In this document: piece by piece, positions 1 through 11,500 of the stretch
Numbering within the stretch: position 1 is the first letter of the stretch
Layout of the letters: each line of letters opens with the position of its first letter
NCBI GenBank assembly: GCA_030765045.1
Contig: CM060965.1
Coordinates: 145,542,874 to 145,606,873 of the forward strand
Direction: 5' to 3'
From: Tenodera sinensis
Taxonomy: Eukaryota; Arthropoda; Insecta; Mantodea; Mantidae
Length of the DNA stretch: 64,000 bases
Made by a program: the position numbers and the translations under genes
The notes under the pieces: generated by a model
What the model was told of the DNA's origin: nothing
Database searches by the model: none
The model's input: the letters and a program-made list of their open reading frames with translations, nothing else

Positions 1-45
1 TAGGAAAAATGTGCTTTTTTCTTTTTTTATATAACGTGCTCCAAC

Positions 46-256
46 GTAATGTCATATAGGACGGTGAATGAATGAAATGGGTGAAATGATGCTCAAATGA
101 GCCCGAGGCCCATGGAGCTTTAAGTTACCCGACATTCGTCTTCTCAGGATAAGGGGAAACATCGGAAAAAAAACCCTTACCTGGCTAACTTACCCTAAGC
201 GAGATTCGAACTCGCGACCTCTTGAACGTGAGGCATCACGCTACCGAGGCGGGCAA
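46..256 (-). mobile_element. tRNA-derived SINE (family S1), inverted
   Basis: Read on the minus strand, this begins GCCCGCCTCGGTAGCGTGAT and carries a Pol III B-box-like GGTCGCGAGTTCGAATC, then a conserved body ending near TTCATTCACCGTCC. It is closely similar to the plus-strand copy at 63779-64000, so the window starts and ends with the same SINE in opposite orientation. A decayed third copy is at 53069-53270. Confidence 0.8.
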
Positions 257-265
257 AAAAGAAGT

Positions 266-379
266 GCTCTTACAGTAGCCAAATTACTTAGAATTTTAAG
301 AGAAGGCATTAACTTCCAGGGCAGCAAGTCATCCTTAAACAGAATAGTGAGAGAACTGGGTTTTAAACGGAAAAAGACC
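266..379 (+). pseudogene. Fragment of a Tc1/mariner-superfamily DDE transposase
   Basis: A short frame reads ALTVAKLLRILREGINFQG and then LNRIVRELGFKRKKT. This resembles the N-terminal helix-turn-helix/linker of the arthropod DDE_3 transposase family whose C-terminal part is at 46508-47100 and whose N-terminal part is at 60317-60955. The frame has no start and is lost within about 40 codons, so it is a dead fragment. Confidence 0.55.
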
Positions 380-1185
380 AAATTTACAATATCTGCAGTG
401 ATGCATGTATTAATAGGAACACATTTGCACAGCTAATTAAGCTAGGCACATTGTGTAGACATTTTTTTCTGCGTGGACTGTACATACTACTTTACGAAGT
501 AGAACGTTATGTGAGTAGCATATGACGCTTACGCACCAATTCGCTTGCTATCAGCAGTCACCTGGCTTGGTAAGTAACTCACTTTCAAGGTTTACATTTA
601 TTTCCTTCGTGGGCCAAGAACGCTGAATCCAGCTGTACTTAGCGGTTAAGGACGTCTGCACGTTGGCTTTTTAATTTTCAACTTTTTTATTGTCATGTAA
701 TAGAACCAACTTTGAGTTTTCAAAAATGTATAGTTTGCATACTAATTGTTACCAGAAGTGTGTTTATTTAACGGTTTGTACAATCCTACAACCTTCATGC
801 AAGATGTATTGAAAATAAGGAAATTTTGTGCTCATTTCAACGAGCTAAGGCCAATGATAAACTTGAATCTTATAAACAAGGCCTTCCCTTAGAAATAGTA
901 AAGACTGTGAAGCCTTATTTAAACAGGACTGACCAGCAAAGTAATGCTTTCGAAATGCCCAGACTAACAATGAGTTTCGATGGTACAATATGAAAACTAA
1001 GCCCAAAAGAGACACATGCGGGACTTTGTTATGGATGTAGTGTGTCACTTAAGCTGTAGTAATAAAATGGAACTGGAAATCCTTGAGCAGTTGGGAATAA
1101 ATCCTATCAAAGTTAATAGGCAACGACTGTGCATCAGCCTTCTGTACTCACCCCCAAACAAAAACAGAAGGGGTGGTATCTTTGA
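380..1185. other. Unassigned AT-rich sequence
   Basis: No coding frame with recognisable homology, no tRNA and no obvious tandem repeat was seen here. Short open frames exist on both strands but look random. Confidence 0.5.
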
Positions 1186-1550
1186 GGAAAACGAGCGAGA
1201 TGGTTCAGGGAGTAATGTCTGTGGTCCGCATTCGGGAGGTCGCGGGTTCGATATCCACGGCCGACCTTCCTGACCCATTGGTTCTTTCGGAGGTTGCTCG
1301 GGTCGCCAGGCGAATGCTGGAAAGGATTTGCGTATGCTACGAATTTCCTGTCTGTGCATTTCATTACTTTAATCATTTCATTTCAACGTTCATCCCGGTA
1401 GGTTTCTTTAAGAGTTGCGAGCTCACGACAGCAGCACGGCAGATGGAACAAATGCGCTATGGAAATCTCGTACCCCGATTTGGAAGGCGAACCTACTGGT
1501 TCCCGGCCCCCAGACGCCAGACGCCAGTTCGAGTCGAACGGAGGTGAGGT
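1186..1550 (+). mobile_element. tRNA-like SINE or decayed repeat
   Basis: GATGGTTCAGGGAGTAATG followed by GTCGCGGGTTCGATATCC resembles Pol III A and B boxes of a tRNA-derived SINE. The rest is GC-richer than the flanks and includes a short direct repeat (CCAGACGCCAGACG). No second copy was found in the window, so family membership is uncertain. Confidence 0.4.
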
Positions 1551-1552
1551 GA

Positions 1553-1851
1553 ATGTTCCTCCGGTCGAGTGTCTTTACCGCAGTACCTAGCCGTCATACG
1601 GCTTTACCTGCGCGATGGTTTTGACGGTGTCACTACAGGGATGTTTTCACTGGGAAATTTGTTGGGACTGGGGTTTTTATAGTAAGGGAGGGATTGTAGG
1701 CAGGGATTGGTTCGCAAGTGAGCTGTGCGCGAATTTTACGCGCTAATTCCTACCAGGGTTCTGGCCGTCAGTCACTCGCTGAGAGGTGGACTGAACTGGT
1801 GATTCGCTCTGTTTTGAGTACAGATTGCATTTTCGCCTTTCCCATCTTGGA
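1553..1851 (-). other. Untranslated region beside the Jockey LINE
   Basis: This GC-richer stretch follows the LINE stop codon on the minus strand and probably belongs to the element or its 3' neighbour. On the minus strand it contains a TATA-like ACTATAAAAACC near 1670-1683. No poly-A or simple 3' tail was found, so the 3' boundary is uncertain. Confidence 0.4.
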
Positions 1852-4473
1852 TTAGATCGCCGGACTTAAGATGTCCTTCGGCAATCTTTTGGATGGTAGT
1901 CGGCGCGGCTGTCTCTGGTCGTATTGGCCCAGGGTATTCACCAGAGGGTTGGGGTGGTTCTGGAGTTTGTTGTACATTGTTCGAGCGCGAGTTTTGATCA
2001 CGTCGACAATGTACGGGATACCGGAATGTTCGTGTAGGATATGGGCAGGAAATCTTCGGCCTGTATCATAGATCATCCTTAATGCCCGGTTCTGCAACGT
2101 CTGGAGTCTGATGAAGGTGGACCTTGCCACCACTCCCCAGATCTCGCATCCGTACAGGACCAGAGGCGGGATGATCGCTCGATACAGCCAAAGCTTCAGG
2201 CGTAGGGGCATGGTTTGGGGACTGAGGATGGGGTACAACTGCCGCAGGACAGCGTGGCCTTGCAGTACTTTGCCCCTGACGTGATGTCTATACGTCAGCC
2301 GCCGGTCCAGCGTGATCCCGAGATACTTCGTCGTAGTGACCCAGGGGATCCGACGGCGCCGAAGCACGAGGTCCAGCGGGAGCCGGTTGGCTATCGTATT
2401 AGCCAGGAGAATCGCAGAGCTTTTCTCCGGGTTAATAGACATACGCCAGTTCTCGCACCATCTATTGATGGCACAGAGGTGGGCTTGTACTTGTCGGTAA
2501 CTGTAGCGCGGGTTCTTGTTAGTAGCGAAGATCATGAGATCGTCCGCATACTGACAGATGTGTGTGTTGGGGTGCGTCGGGAGATCGGCCATGTAAGCTG
2601 CAAAAAGTGCCGGTGACAGTACACTGCCCTCGGGGACTCCTGCGCCAATGGGCCTTTCTCTGGAAAATGATCCCTCCACCTTCACCCGGAAGCTACGTTC
2701 CTGTAGGAAACTAGCCACCAAGTAAATGTATGGAGGGGGGATTTCCTGCTGTATGAGCTTGTAGACAAGCCCCTCATGCCACGTGGTAGAAAATGCCTTT
2801 TCCACGTCGAGCAACACTGCCACCGTTTTAGCCCTCTCCTGGTAAGCCAGGGAAGCTTTCTCGGCTACACGCAGTAGTTGTTCAGTCGTGGAATGACCAG
2901 AACGAAAACCAAACTGGTGTTCCGGTAGGAGACCTTTTTCCTCCAAAAGAGGTCCGAGGCGGGACAGGAACAGTTTCTCGAACACTTTCGAGACAACTAG
3001 TAGGAGGCTGATGGAACGGTAACTAGATGGAAAAACCGGATTCTTTCCCTGCTTCAAAACGCATACCACACGCGCCTGTTTCCAGACAGCTGGAAAGTGG
3101 CACATGCTGAGGCATGCGTTGTAAATGCGGGTCAAGTGCATCACGGCTCTATGGGGTAGGTGCTGGAGCATTTCCGCTGTTACACGGTCCTGCCCAGGGG
3201 CTTTACTAGGTTTTAGGTGCAGGATGGTGTTAGTTACCTCGCGAGGGGTAACTACCGGGATGTGGAACTCCTCGTGGCCCGCGGGTCGGACTTCTAGGAA
3301 GTCTTCTACCGCTTGTTCCACGAGGTCAGTATGGTCATCGTTCTGAGGATCTACCCTAGGCTGGAACTGAGTCTCCAGATAGTCTGCTAGTGCCTCTGCT
3401 TTTTCCCTCGGTTCAAAGACTAGTCTTCCCCGAGGGCTGTGCACTGGATGCTGGTGTGCAGATTTATCTTTCCTCAAGGCTCGGACGATGCGCCACGGTT
3501 TCCTCTCTTGGAGGTTTACGCGACGCATTGTTTCGTCCCAAGCTGCTTGCCTGTGTTTTCTTAGGAGTCGTCTCACCAGGGATTTGAACCTCTGGTGTAT
3601 TACTCCTATCCTAGGATGTCGGAATCTCTGCCATAGCCGTCTGACAGCATTCTTTGCTTGAATGAGGCGTTTTAGTGGGACAGGGATAGATGTCGGGTTT
3701 GGTGCTTCGGTAGGAATGCGATGCGTGTGAGCACGCACCGCGTTTAGGACGGAGGTAGAAAACCCCGTGGCTGCCTCCTCGAGAGCCTCTATCGAGTCTA
3801 TTCGAGGATTTGCTTCCACAGAGTTTTGAAGGGCTAGGACGGCTGCATCCCAGTCGACTTCATCCACCCAGTCCGGCACGCCCAGGGCAGTGAGATTAAC
3901 GTCTGCATCCACCACAACAGGGTTGTGGTCGGAGTCCAGATCGTTAATCACAGAGAGGTCCAAGTGAAATGGTATGTTTTTGGTGACCATGAAATCGATG
4001 ATGTCCGCGGCGCCGCGTGCCGGGTAGTAGGTTGGACCTCTCGGCCCGTGCGCGTGAAGGGCGGGGTTCCCGCTAATGAGACGGTACAATCCCCGGCCCT
4101 TAACGTTCTGGGTGCGGCTGTGCCAGCTTGGGTGTTTTGCGTTGAAGTCGCCTGCAATGCAAACCCTGTGGTGTAGGTTCAGGAGTGCCGTGATGTCCGC
4201 TTCATAGAAGTGACCATCCGGCGGGTCGTATACCGCCACAAGCACCAGATCGTTCCCGCCCAAGGATAGCCTTATGGGATGGTGCAGGCCCAAGGGGAGA
4301 GGGAAGCCTGTTTGCGAGTTCCCCTCCCCCCTTGGGAGCACGAACCAATAGGGGTAGATGAGGAATTGGGCTGAGCCAGCCTCCGCCGGGGTACCTCTAA
4401 CTGGGAAAATGTTGTTGTTGTTTTCTAGTGCCTTGCATCTGGCAATGAAGCCATTAGCATTCGTGCTTTCCAA
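1852..4473 (-). mobile_element. 5'-truncated Jockey-clade LINE with open endonuclease/reverse-transcriptase frame
   Basis: An 873-codon open frame on the minus strand encodes the back half of an apurinic-type endonuclease (GDFNAKH, SDHNPVVV) and a complete reverse transcriptase: LDVEKAF (motif A), GVPEGSVLSP (usually GVPQGSVLSP), the catalytic YADD in QYADDLMIF, KYLGITLDR, and a C-terminal domain. This fits RNA-directed DNA polymerases of the Jockey clade of non-LTR retrotransposons. The endonuclease N-terminus is missing. The first roughly 20 residues are not Jockey: they are read from the 3' end of another LINE (4408-4625), so the apparent start is a chance fusion. Absence of stops over more than 850 codons implies a recent insertion. 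The base composition is clearly more GC-rich than its surroundings. Confidence 0.9.
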
Positions 4474-4780
4474 TACTTTTGAACTGTAGTTTCTTCTGAT
4501 CTTAATGCTTCACAGGTCTTCAAGTGTTCTTCATTCATTTCTGTTGGATCGTTACACAGGACACATATTGGTGAGGCTGAGATACCTATTCTGTAGAGAT
4601 GACTTGCCAAGCAGTCAACTGGGAAAATGTAGGGATCTAAATATCATCTATTTAGTCCTCCCGGCTAGGTCCGATGGATCCGTTGACCAACGATAGGTGT
4701 GGTCCCCCTTGCAAAATGGGGGTTTAAGTCGGGTGATGTAACTGCCACATTGTAAAACTGGTGCCCGTTAAGAAAACAGT
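4408..4780 (-). mobile_element. 3' end of a second LINE family (LINE-B) with (AAC)n tail
   Basis: On the minus strand 4425-4600 encodes GISASPICVLCNDPTEMNEEH and KYWKARMLMASLPDARH, a Cys/His-type C-terminal motif (CxxC...H...C) of non-LTR retrotransposon ORF2, ending in a short (AAC)n tail. A near-identical, cleanly bounded copy is at 20161-20352. Between 4640 and 4780 a block related to 11690-11815 follows in the opposite relative orientation, as expected from a 5' inversion (twin priming), but this is an inference. Confidence 0.75.
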
Positions 4781-5372
4781 TACATGAAAGCCACATACAT
4801 GAACTGGGAAAATGTAGGGATTCTGCCCTTTTCTCTATCGTGGCAACGTTCCGGACGCCCTTCGGATCCATTCGCCTCATCCATCTTTCTGAATTGCCCC
4901 GCCAGTGGCATACGCATAAAGGATCGCCTTTCGGTCGAAATGCTAGGTCCCCATCCACAAGTTGTCGAGTCGTCTTCGAGGAAAAAAAAGCTCAAAATCA
5001 GAAATTGCAGGTTGAGGGTTTACATACAGACCAGAAGGGTTTGTGCTCAAAAATAAAGTTAGCCTGGGCACATAATATTGTAGAAAGTTCTTTTCGATAT
5101 TTCTCGAAATTAACGACATCAACATTTTTACCTTTTTTCAGTCTCAAGGAAGTGATGTTACTGTTATGTAACGCACCTCATTTATACATCATTTTGAAAC
5201 GTATTAAATAGGAAATGTCAATCTGATAACTATGTTCTTAACATAGATCACATGATCTCTGTAGCGAATTTAAACAAATTCTGTTGGTAAAAAGATGAAT
5301 TTTGAATTTCAAAATTCATATGTGTTTGGACAGTCCGTTCACTTCACATATTTGAAGTTCAAATCATAGTAC
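4781..5372. other. Unassigned sequence with a short internal repeat
   Basis: The 19-mer AACTGGGAAAATGTAGGGA occurs at about 4617 and again at about 4802, so the join is duplicated. Otherwise no recognisable feature was seen. Confidence 0.4.
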
Positions 5373-5570
5373 AATGCCCGCCAAAGATGATTTCTGCGCC
5401 TCCTGTCTGTCACATTATCGTTACACGAAGCCGTGCTCATTTCATTGGTTGATTTAGGCGATGCACTCTTGCACCGTGGCCTAATACAGCCATTGAAATG
5501 GGCATGGCGTAGTCCTACGATAAATAATGTGACAGACCGGAGGTGCAGAGATATTTTCTTTGGCGGTCAT
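5373..5570. repeat. Foldback (long inverted repeat)
   Basis: The left arm from 5373 (ATGCCCGCCAAAGATG...) pairs with the right arm ending at 5570 (...TTCTTTGGCGGTCAT). They share GTCTGTCACATTAT, and the inner pair TTAGGC / GCCTAA encloses a short apex that itself contains GTGCA/TGCAC. Arms are about 85-90 nt with scattered mismatches and unequal spacing. It resembles a miniature foldback element, with no clear target duplication. Confidence 0.7.
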
Positions 5571-5859
5571 ACATATTCAGAAAAACAATTTGGTGTATTA
5601 CAGTTTGAAGTACCTATATTTTATAGAAGCTACAGAATTTAAAGGAAAAGTAAAGCATTTTTAATTTTTTATGTTTATCCAATAAATATGTTTAAGTGCT
5701 GGTAGCGTATTTCTTATGCAAATCACTGGAAAAAAATATATCGAAAAATATAGATTCTTGTTTCCAACAAGAATTTGTACCTTAAACACTTCTAATACAT
5801 GCTCTAAGGAAGAGTTTTCTCCATGTATACAGATCTCAAGTTACTAACATTTATGTTGA

Positions 5860-6990
5860 GCAATTCCGCGAAAAAGTCAAGCCATGCTCCGACATCTTGA
5901 TTTTATAGCACAGTTCACCACTGACACATGGAATGTGGAAGGAGAGAAGAATGTTGCTGTAGATGCTTGCTCTAGAATCTATTCCACTCCAAAGACATTA
6001 CCATGGAAGAAATGTCAAAGGACCAGGCATCAGACGAAGAGCTAATCCAACTGCAAAAATCGACTACTGGTTCACTAAAGTTAGAATCCATTACATTAGC
6101 CCATAACTTTGAATTAGTTTGTGACTTCAAATGACAAGATCAGACCATTTATCCTTCAAGCTTTCGTCAGGAAGCTACCACAATCTGACCCATCCAGGAC
6201 TTAAAGGATATATGACATCATTCAACAAAGGCATGTTAAGCCGTCAATGAAAAAGAACATCAAACTCTGGATATTATCTGTACTTCCTGTCAGCGACATA
6301 CAAACAGCGGCATAGACCCTACCAGGCTGTAGAGTACGTTTTAGCCACCTATGCATTCATATTGTTAATTCACTTCCTCTTTCTAAAGGTTATGTTTATT
6401 TAGTGGCTATGATAGGCTGATATTCACGATAGCAAGAGGCAGTGCCAGTATAATTGCCGCAGAAACCATTTTAGCCCAAGTTTGTGTACATGGAATGGTC
6501 AATTTGGAGTTCCTCAAATCATCCCCACTGACCGTGAACGCCAGTTCGTTGCGAACTCTTTAGATGCCTAATACAAATTCTACGAACCTGACATATAAAA
6601 CTAACAACCTACAATCCAGCAACTAATAATAATCTATGGTTCGCCAATCAAGCTGATCACTAACTTTTTAAAGCAATCTTGAAGACTCGGAACTTCCAAC
6701 CTTTCTTTACAAACTAAAAGAAAATATGTGACTTCAAGCTTTTCGGGCGGAGCTTCACACCAGAAAGATTTTCACACACCCTGAACTAATGAAGTGTCTG
6801 CGATTTTGTTAGAATTATGGACATAGAAAATCACTGCAACCGTGTATGATGGTCCTTATTGTGTCCTAGCTCGTAGGGAGAAGCATTTTTGTATGGAAAC
6901 TAGCTGCTAAATAAACCAGCTCAGTGGATCGGCTAAAACCAGCGTTCATCCTCACGGATGGGTATTCCCTAGTTTGACCAAAGAAATGTT
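5860..6990 (+). pseudogene. Decayed Ty3/Gypsy retrotransposon pol (RNase H to integrase)
   Basis: Translating across many stops and shifts gives, in order, an RNase H end (QFTTD, VEGEKNVAVDA), an integrase zinc-finger region (SFRQEA, then PSMKKNIKLW), an integrase core (LPLSKGYVYLVAMI, SRWQEAVPV) and the C-terminal integrase segment (RKSLQPCM, SVDRLKPAF). The order and motifs match Ty3/Gypsy pol of insects. No open frame survives and no LTRs were identified, so it is an old fragment. Confidence 0.75.
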
Positions 6991-7530
6991 TCAACGATAC
7001 CCCAGATAACTACTACATTCAAAATCACACTGCCCCAAGCATCGTACGGGATAATATCCAGCTTTCATTCAAATCTACAAGTGTGGTAGACGAATGACCT
7101 CCCTCGTAAGTATTTGGACATTGTCACTGGAGAGGCAGAGTGTGCCTGTTCTGACTAACCAAAGGAAATTAAAGATGTGATAGCTTATGTTTCATGTTGT
7201 ATCCAAGAACGTGTACATGTGTACATTTTGAAGATTTCAGTAAATATAAGAAACTTGCTGTGTTGATACTTGAGCACGTAAACACAAAAGACAAACAAAG
7301 AACTACAGTTGCATTAAAACTACTAGTCCATTCTGACAGCTACTTGCAGATGGACATTTGTAAGTTTCCATGACAGCGAACGCTTCCACCAGTCAGTAAT
7401 CCACTCCTATATTGCACAACTGATAATCCCTCACCTTAAAGCTATTTTGAAGCCTTCCTTAGTTACCATACCGATCTGTCAGGTACCCGTGCGTCTCTTG
7501 AGATTTTCCCAATGTTTTAGTAGTTTATCC

Positions 7531-7843
7531 TACCCCTGGAGTATCCGGGTTCGACCCCCGGTACTGGCAGCGGGATATTTCCCTCGCTGGGAGGTCTGGC
7601 ACGAGGTGTACTCAGCCTCGTTAGGTTCCGGAGGGGCCAATTGAGGAGCTACTTGAATAAAGTAGTGAACCCAGGTCGCGAAGGCCACATAACTAGCCGA
7701 GAGGGCTCGGGGCGCTGACCACTTCCCACCTTCCAGTACTGCACCCCACTCCTGACGCTTGTAGTGGGCAGAGGTGAGGGACACAGCGGCCGGGTTGTAA
7801 ACATAGGCTCGCAAAGGGCTGTTGCGCTAAGAGTTAGTTATTG
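7531..7843 (+). mobile_element. SINE (family S2) with 13-bp target-site duplication
   Basis: A 313-bp block starts with a B-box-like CCGGGTTCGACCCCCGG and is GC-rich. It is flanked by perfect 13-bp direct repeats TAGTAGTTTATCC at 7518-7530 and 7844-7856, which marks a retroposition event. A related copy lies in reverse at 56808-57027 (shared GAGGGGCCAATTGAG and CAGTACTGCACCCCACTC). Adjacent sequence up to RIOK1 exon 1 shows nothing else. Confidence 0.85.
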
Positions 7844-7856
7844 TAGTAGTTTATCC

Positions 7857-8479
7857 ATTAGAACACGACAGGATTTAACATTTTGCGGCATTTCGAATAT
7901 ACGTTTTGTGGTACGTATTATAAAGTTTTTGTAACTGTTCATCTGCGCAGCTTCTGTAAACGAGAAGCTGGCAACGCAGTGCACGCCGCTTGCAGCTAGA
8001 CGGTACAAAGATGTTCTGTAGCTATGCGAATGAACTGGTTTTAATGGAACATTCATTGTTTTAAAAAGTTAGTATAAAACAACATGTATGTATTTTTCAC
8101 GGGCATGCTCTTTTAGCTCTTTTCTTCAGCTACTTTATAGCTTTTGTACATAATATTAGACGTTAGCATTAAAGGAGTGCAAATTGTTTAAAATGTATTT
8201 TGCTTCAAAGGGATTAAAACACTATTCACGACTTGCTTATTGTAAGATCTAGAGATGAGGGATTTTTAATGCAGACCGCTGATAATGTTGGTGACAGTGG
8301 GTGACGTCTGCTAGTGCTAGCGATTGCCAATCTGCGAATGTGGATGCTGCAGCTGCACATGGTGTGAGTGTTATTGTTTAGGACCCTATTAGAATGACGT
8401 GAAATTATCTAGTAGAGCGGTTGACATTTCCAGAATTAAGACCTCCATCATATGGTCTAACGGAAATTCATCACCCGCC
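7857..8479 (+). other. RIOK1 upstream region; promoter not resolved
   Basis: This stretch between a SINE and the RIOK1 ATG should hold the 5' UTR and core promoter. I see no convincing TATA box. The sequence is moderately AT-rich and free of recognised repeats, which fits a housekeeping promoter, but no initiator could be assigned. Confidence 0.4.
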
Positions 8480-8520
8480 ATGATAGCCGAAGGACAGTTC
8501 AGTGATGTTGAGGAGGAAGG
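8480..8520 (+). CDS. RIOK1: RIOK1 exon 1 (start codon)
   Basis: The ATG follows CCCGCC, a good Kozak-like context. The exon encodes MIAEGQFSDVEEE plus two bases of a glycine codon and ends at a consensus donor (GTGAGT). The GQFSD stretch resembles the GQFDD found near the start of vertebrate RIO1. The two leftover bases (GG) fit both the 13779 exon, which starts with T and completes Gly, and the optional microexon. This is the weakest coding exon because it is short, but phase, donor and motif agree. No in-frame stop separates the ATG from the bases immediately upstream, so an earlier start cannot be fully excluded. Confidence 0.8.
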
Positions 8521-11500
8521 GTGAGTATTGACAGCCATCCTAAAGTTTAGGTTAGGTTTCTACAGCTGCAAGTTAGGTTAGTAGTAAGCGGTATCTGATT
8601 TCAAAAGTGTGTTAAGATTGCGTATCTACTAAAAACGCTGCTTCGTCAGAAATATTTACATTTCCCACCTGGATAGGTGGGAGATACTAACTCAGCTGGG
8701 ACGGCAGGGTAACACTCATTCTTAACCAAAGTTTCACTTCCCCTCCAAGCAAGTCGGTTCCCCCCACGACTGCTTCTTCTATTCACGTGGTTTCTCCCAC
8801 CAAACATTAAAATGTCAGTTTCCAGGGTTCGAATCTTGGCTGGAGGATGGGAATGTTTATTTAATCAGGATTATTTCCCAATCTCCGTATACCTTGGAAG
8901 TGTGAATGGGAGTGTGAATTTAATGTAATACAAATCCAAAGATTAGCACATCGTAAGCCAATGCAAAGCAGTTATTGTTCCAAATGTAAAAATCCGCCCA
9001 CATGATTTTAAATGTTCAACAATGACAAATGTGTCACTTTATTGATTACGTGAATCTGTTGCTTTGAACTAAATATAAATTCACGTGCACATGATACTTT
9101 CTCTGTGTCAATCATTTAAAATAACTAAATAAATAGGTGATACATCTGTGGATGATAAATGTGAGTACCCTTATGACATTATTGTTGTAACCCCATCTAT
9201 TAGCGGGTTCCGTCATACAGTATGACAGTGAGTGAATTTCTTCTTTTAGATAAACGTAAATTAATATGCATTCATTCATGTATCATGTAAATTAAACTTT
9301 ATGTGTTCCTATCTTTTGGAATAAATAAATGTGAAGTGGAGTTCTATGGTAGATACTCCAGTTGAAGAAAGTAATGATGGGGGAACCAATTTGATTGGAG
9401 GGGAAGTGAAAAGTAGGTTGAACATTAGGTTTTAAAGTATGCTCCCAGCTAAATTAGCATTACTGGTAGGTGCAAAATTATCCTAAATTAATAAGTAGTG
9501 GTGTAAGAACATGTCTCATTAAAATCGTTGGGGCCATCCACCATCCCTTTTAGACTTCAATTATATAGTTTTATTTCAAGCACATAATCTATAATTACAT
9601 ATATAAATATAACTATTCATATCTGGAGTGTGAATTATTTCAATTATGTGTATTACTGCAAGTTGTGCAATAAAGGAGTGCACCAGTATATGTTGGTCTG
9701 GGTGGCTTGGTTGGTTAGGTACTGACCTAATGATTCCAAGATCCCAGGGTAAAATCCAGCCCAGACTGATGGTTTTTAAGTGTGCTTAAAGGTGACAGCT
9801 CCATGTCAGTATATATAGTGGCATGTAAAAGCTGTGGAACCAAATTCCAGCATACTGGTGATCCTGGCAATGGGCAGCATTATTAACAAACCAAGTGTTT
9901 TTTTAAATGCACCAATACAATACTACATATGTGCTATCAGCACATTGAGTGTTGTTCCCAATACATTTATTTCAAGTGCATACATTCATAACTACATATA
10001 TAAATATGTTTACCATATTTCAAGTGCAAATTGATTATTGTCATTTATATGTATTACTACGCATTGTGCAACAAACGCACACCTTAATGTGCATGTGTGC
10101 AAAAAATAATGCTGAGGTTTTAGCAGATACACAATCATAAATGCTTACACACATAAACCAGAGGTTATGAGTACCACTTCAAAAACTATGATAGCTTAAA
10201 GTAGGATAAAAAGGTAAGATGGCAGCTTACTCTGTAAATATCTAAAACTGTATCATGTATCTTTCCTAAACAAACAAGGCAACCTAAAATGAAAATCTCC
10301 AATATAACAAGGCACTTGTGTTTTAAGATTGGGTATTTGTGAAAACACTTCACATAGCTTTTTAAGCACAACTGTACTGCTATAAGAATAGTGAGTTTTT
10401 CAACTGTACTTGAATCACTAAGCAAATTTGCATTTATAGTTTATTTTCTTGTGTATCGGTAGCATTAATGAACACTAGGCAAGATCTGTTTGGAGAAATA
10501 TAATCTAATCATCAAGTGCTCTTTAATGTACTGAGAAAAATGCTAATTTCAGTGAAAGGTCGTCAAAATGTATATCTTTGAAGTTATTTTGTAGTGTAAA
10601 TTGACTATTCTGAATTCTGTGGTTTTGAATTTAAATGACTATAAAATTATATCTTTATTTGTAGTTACAGTAAAGTTTGCTGCTGCTGATATGTTTATTT
10701 GTTAGTAATAATAAAGTTCAGTGCTATATTATCTCACTAAGGCGCTCTAAGCTATTCTTTAATCTTGTGCCACTTGCAGGAAATATGCAGTGAAATCATC
10801 AAAATACTAATGGATAGCTTTTAAGTTCATTGCCATGAAAATAGATAGTTTCCAATAGGTTTTTGTCCATCTTGCTTTTAGAATTATAAAAATGTTAACA
10901 TTTTTTTGTATTAAAAATCTGATGTGTTGCACTCACATGAATTTCTCTGCTCTTGTACTAACCATTCTTACAAACTCTTATTCCTATATCTTCTTCGTGT
11001 TAGTTGGGATAAACATTTGCAGAAATTATCTTATTGCTTATTTCCTTGCAGGCACAAGGGAAATATGAGAATACAGTAGGCTTTGAGCAGTAGTCAAATC
11101 TTCTAAAGCTTTGAGATTCTGTTCTCTTTGCGCGGTTAATGTATAAAAAAAATGAACAATGATGTTGCATTTGACGAAAGTTTAAGTTTTCCGAAACTGA
11201 CACAAATAGCAAGGAATATCTCCGAAATGGTTCACTCTACAAAAAAAAAATCTATTCGGATATAGATTGTGTGTTTTAGTGAGATCTACATTTTTTTTTT
11301 GTATTTGCTGTTGCAGGAGCTTTGCTGCAGAAAGGTGAGTAATGCCTTTATATATATTTACTCAGGGGTCTCCGTCTAGGGGATATGTGAATGGCGACCA
11401 CAAGGTACCCAAGCTGAGCAGAACATTACTTCCACTTACTGGTGTTTTGCTCCTCACTGTAACTTTTCTATCTGACCTTACCTTGGTCATCTCTTGTTCT

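Noticed and set aside
3925..4176. Plus-strand frames inside the Jockey LINE
   Set aside because: Antisense to the endonuclease domain; GC-rich coding sequence often leaves the other strand open.
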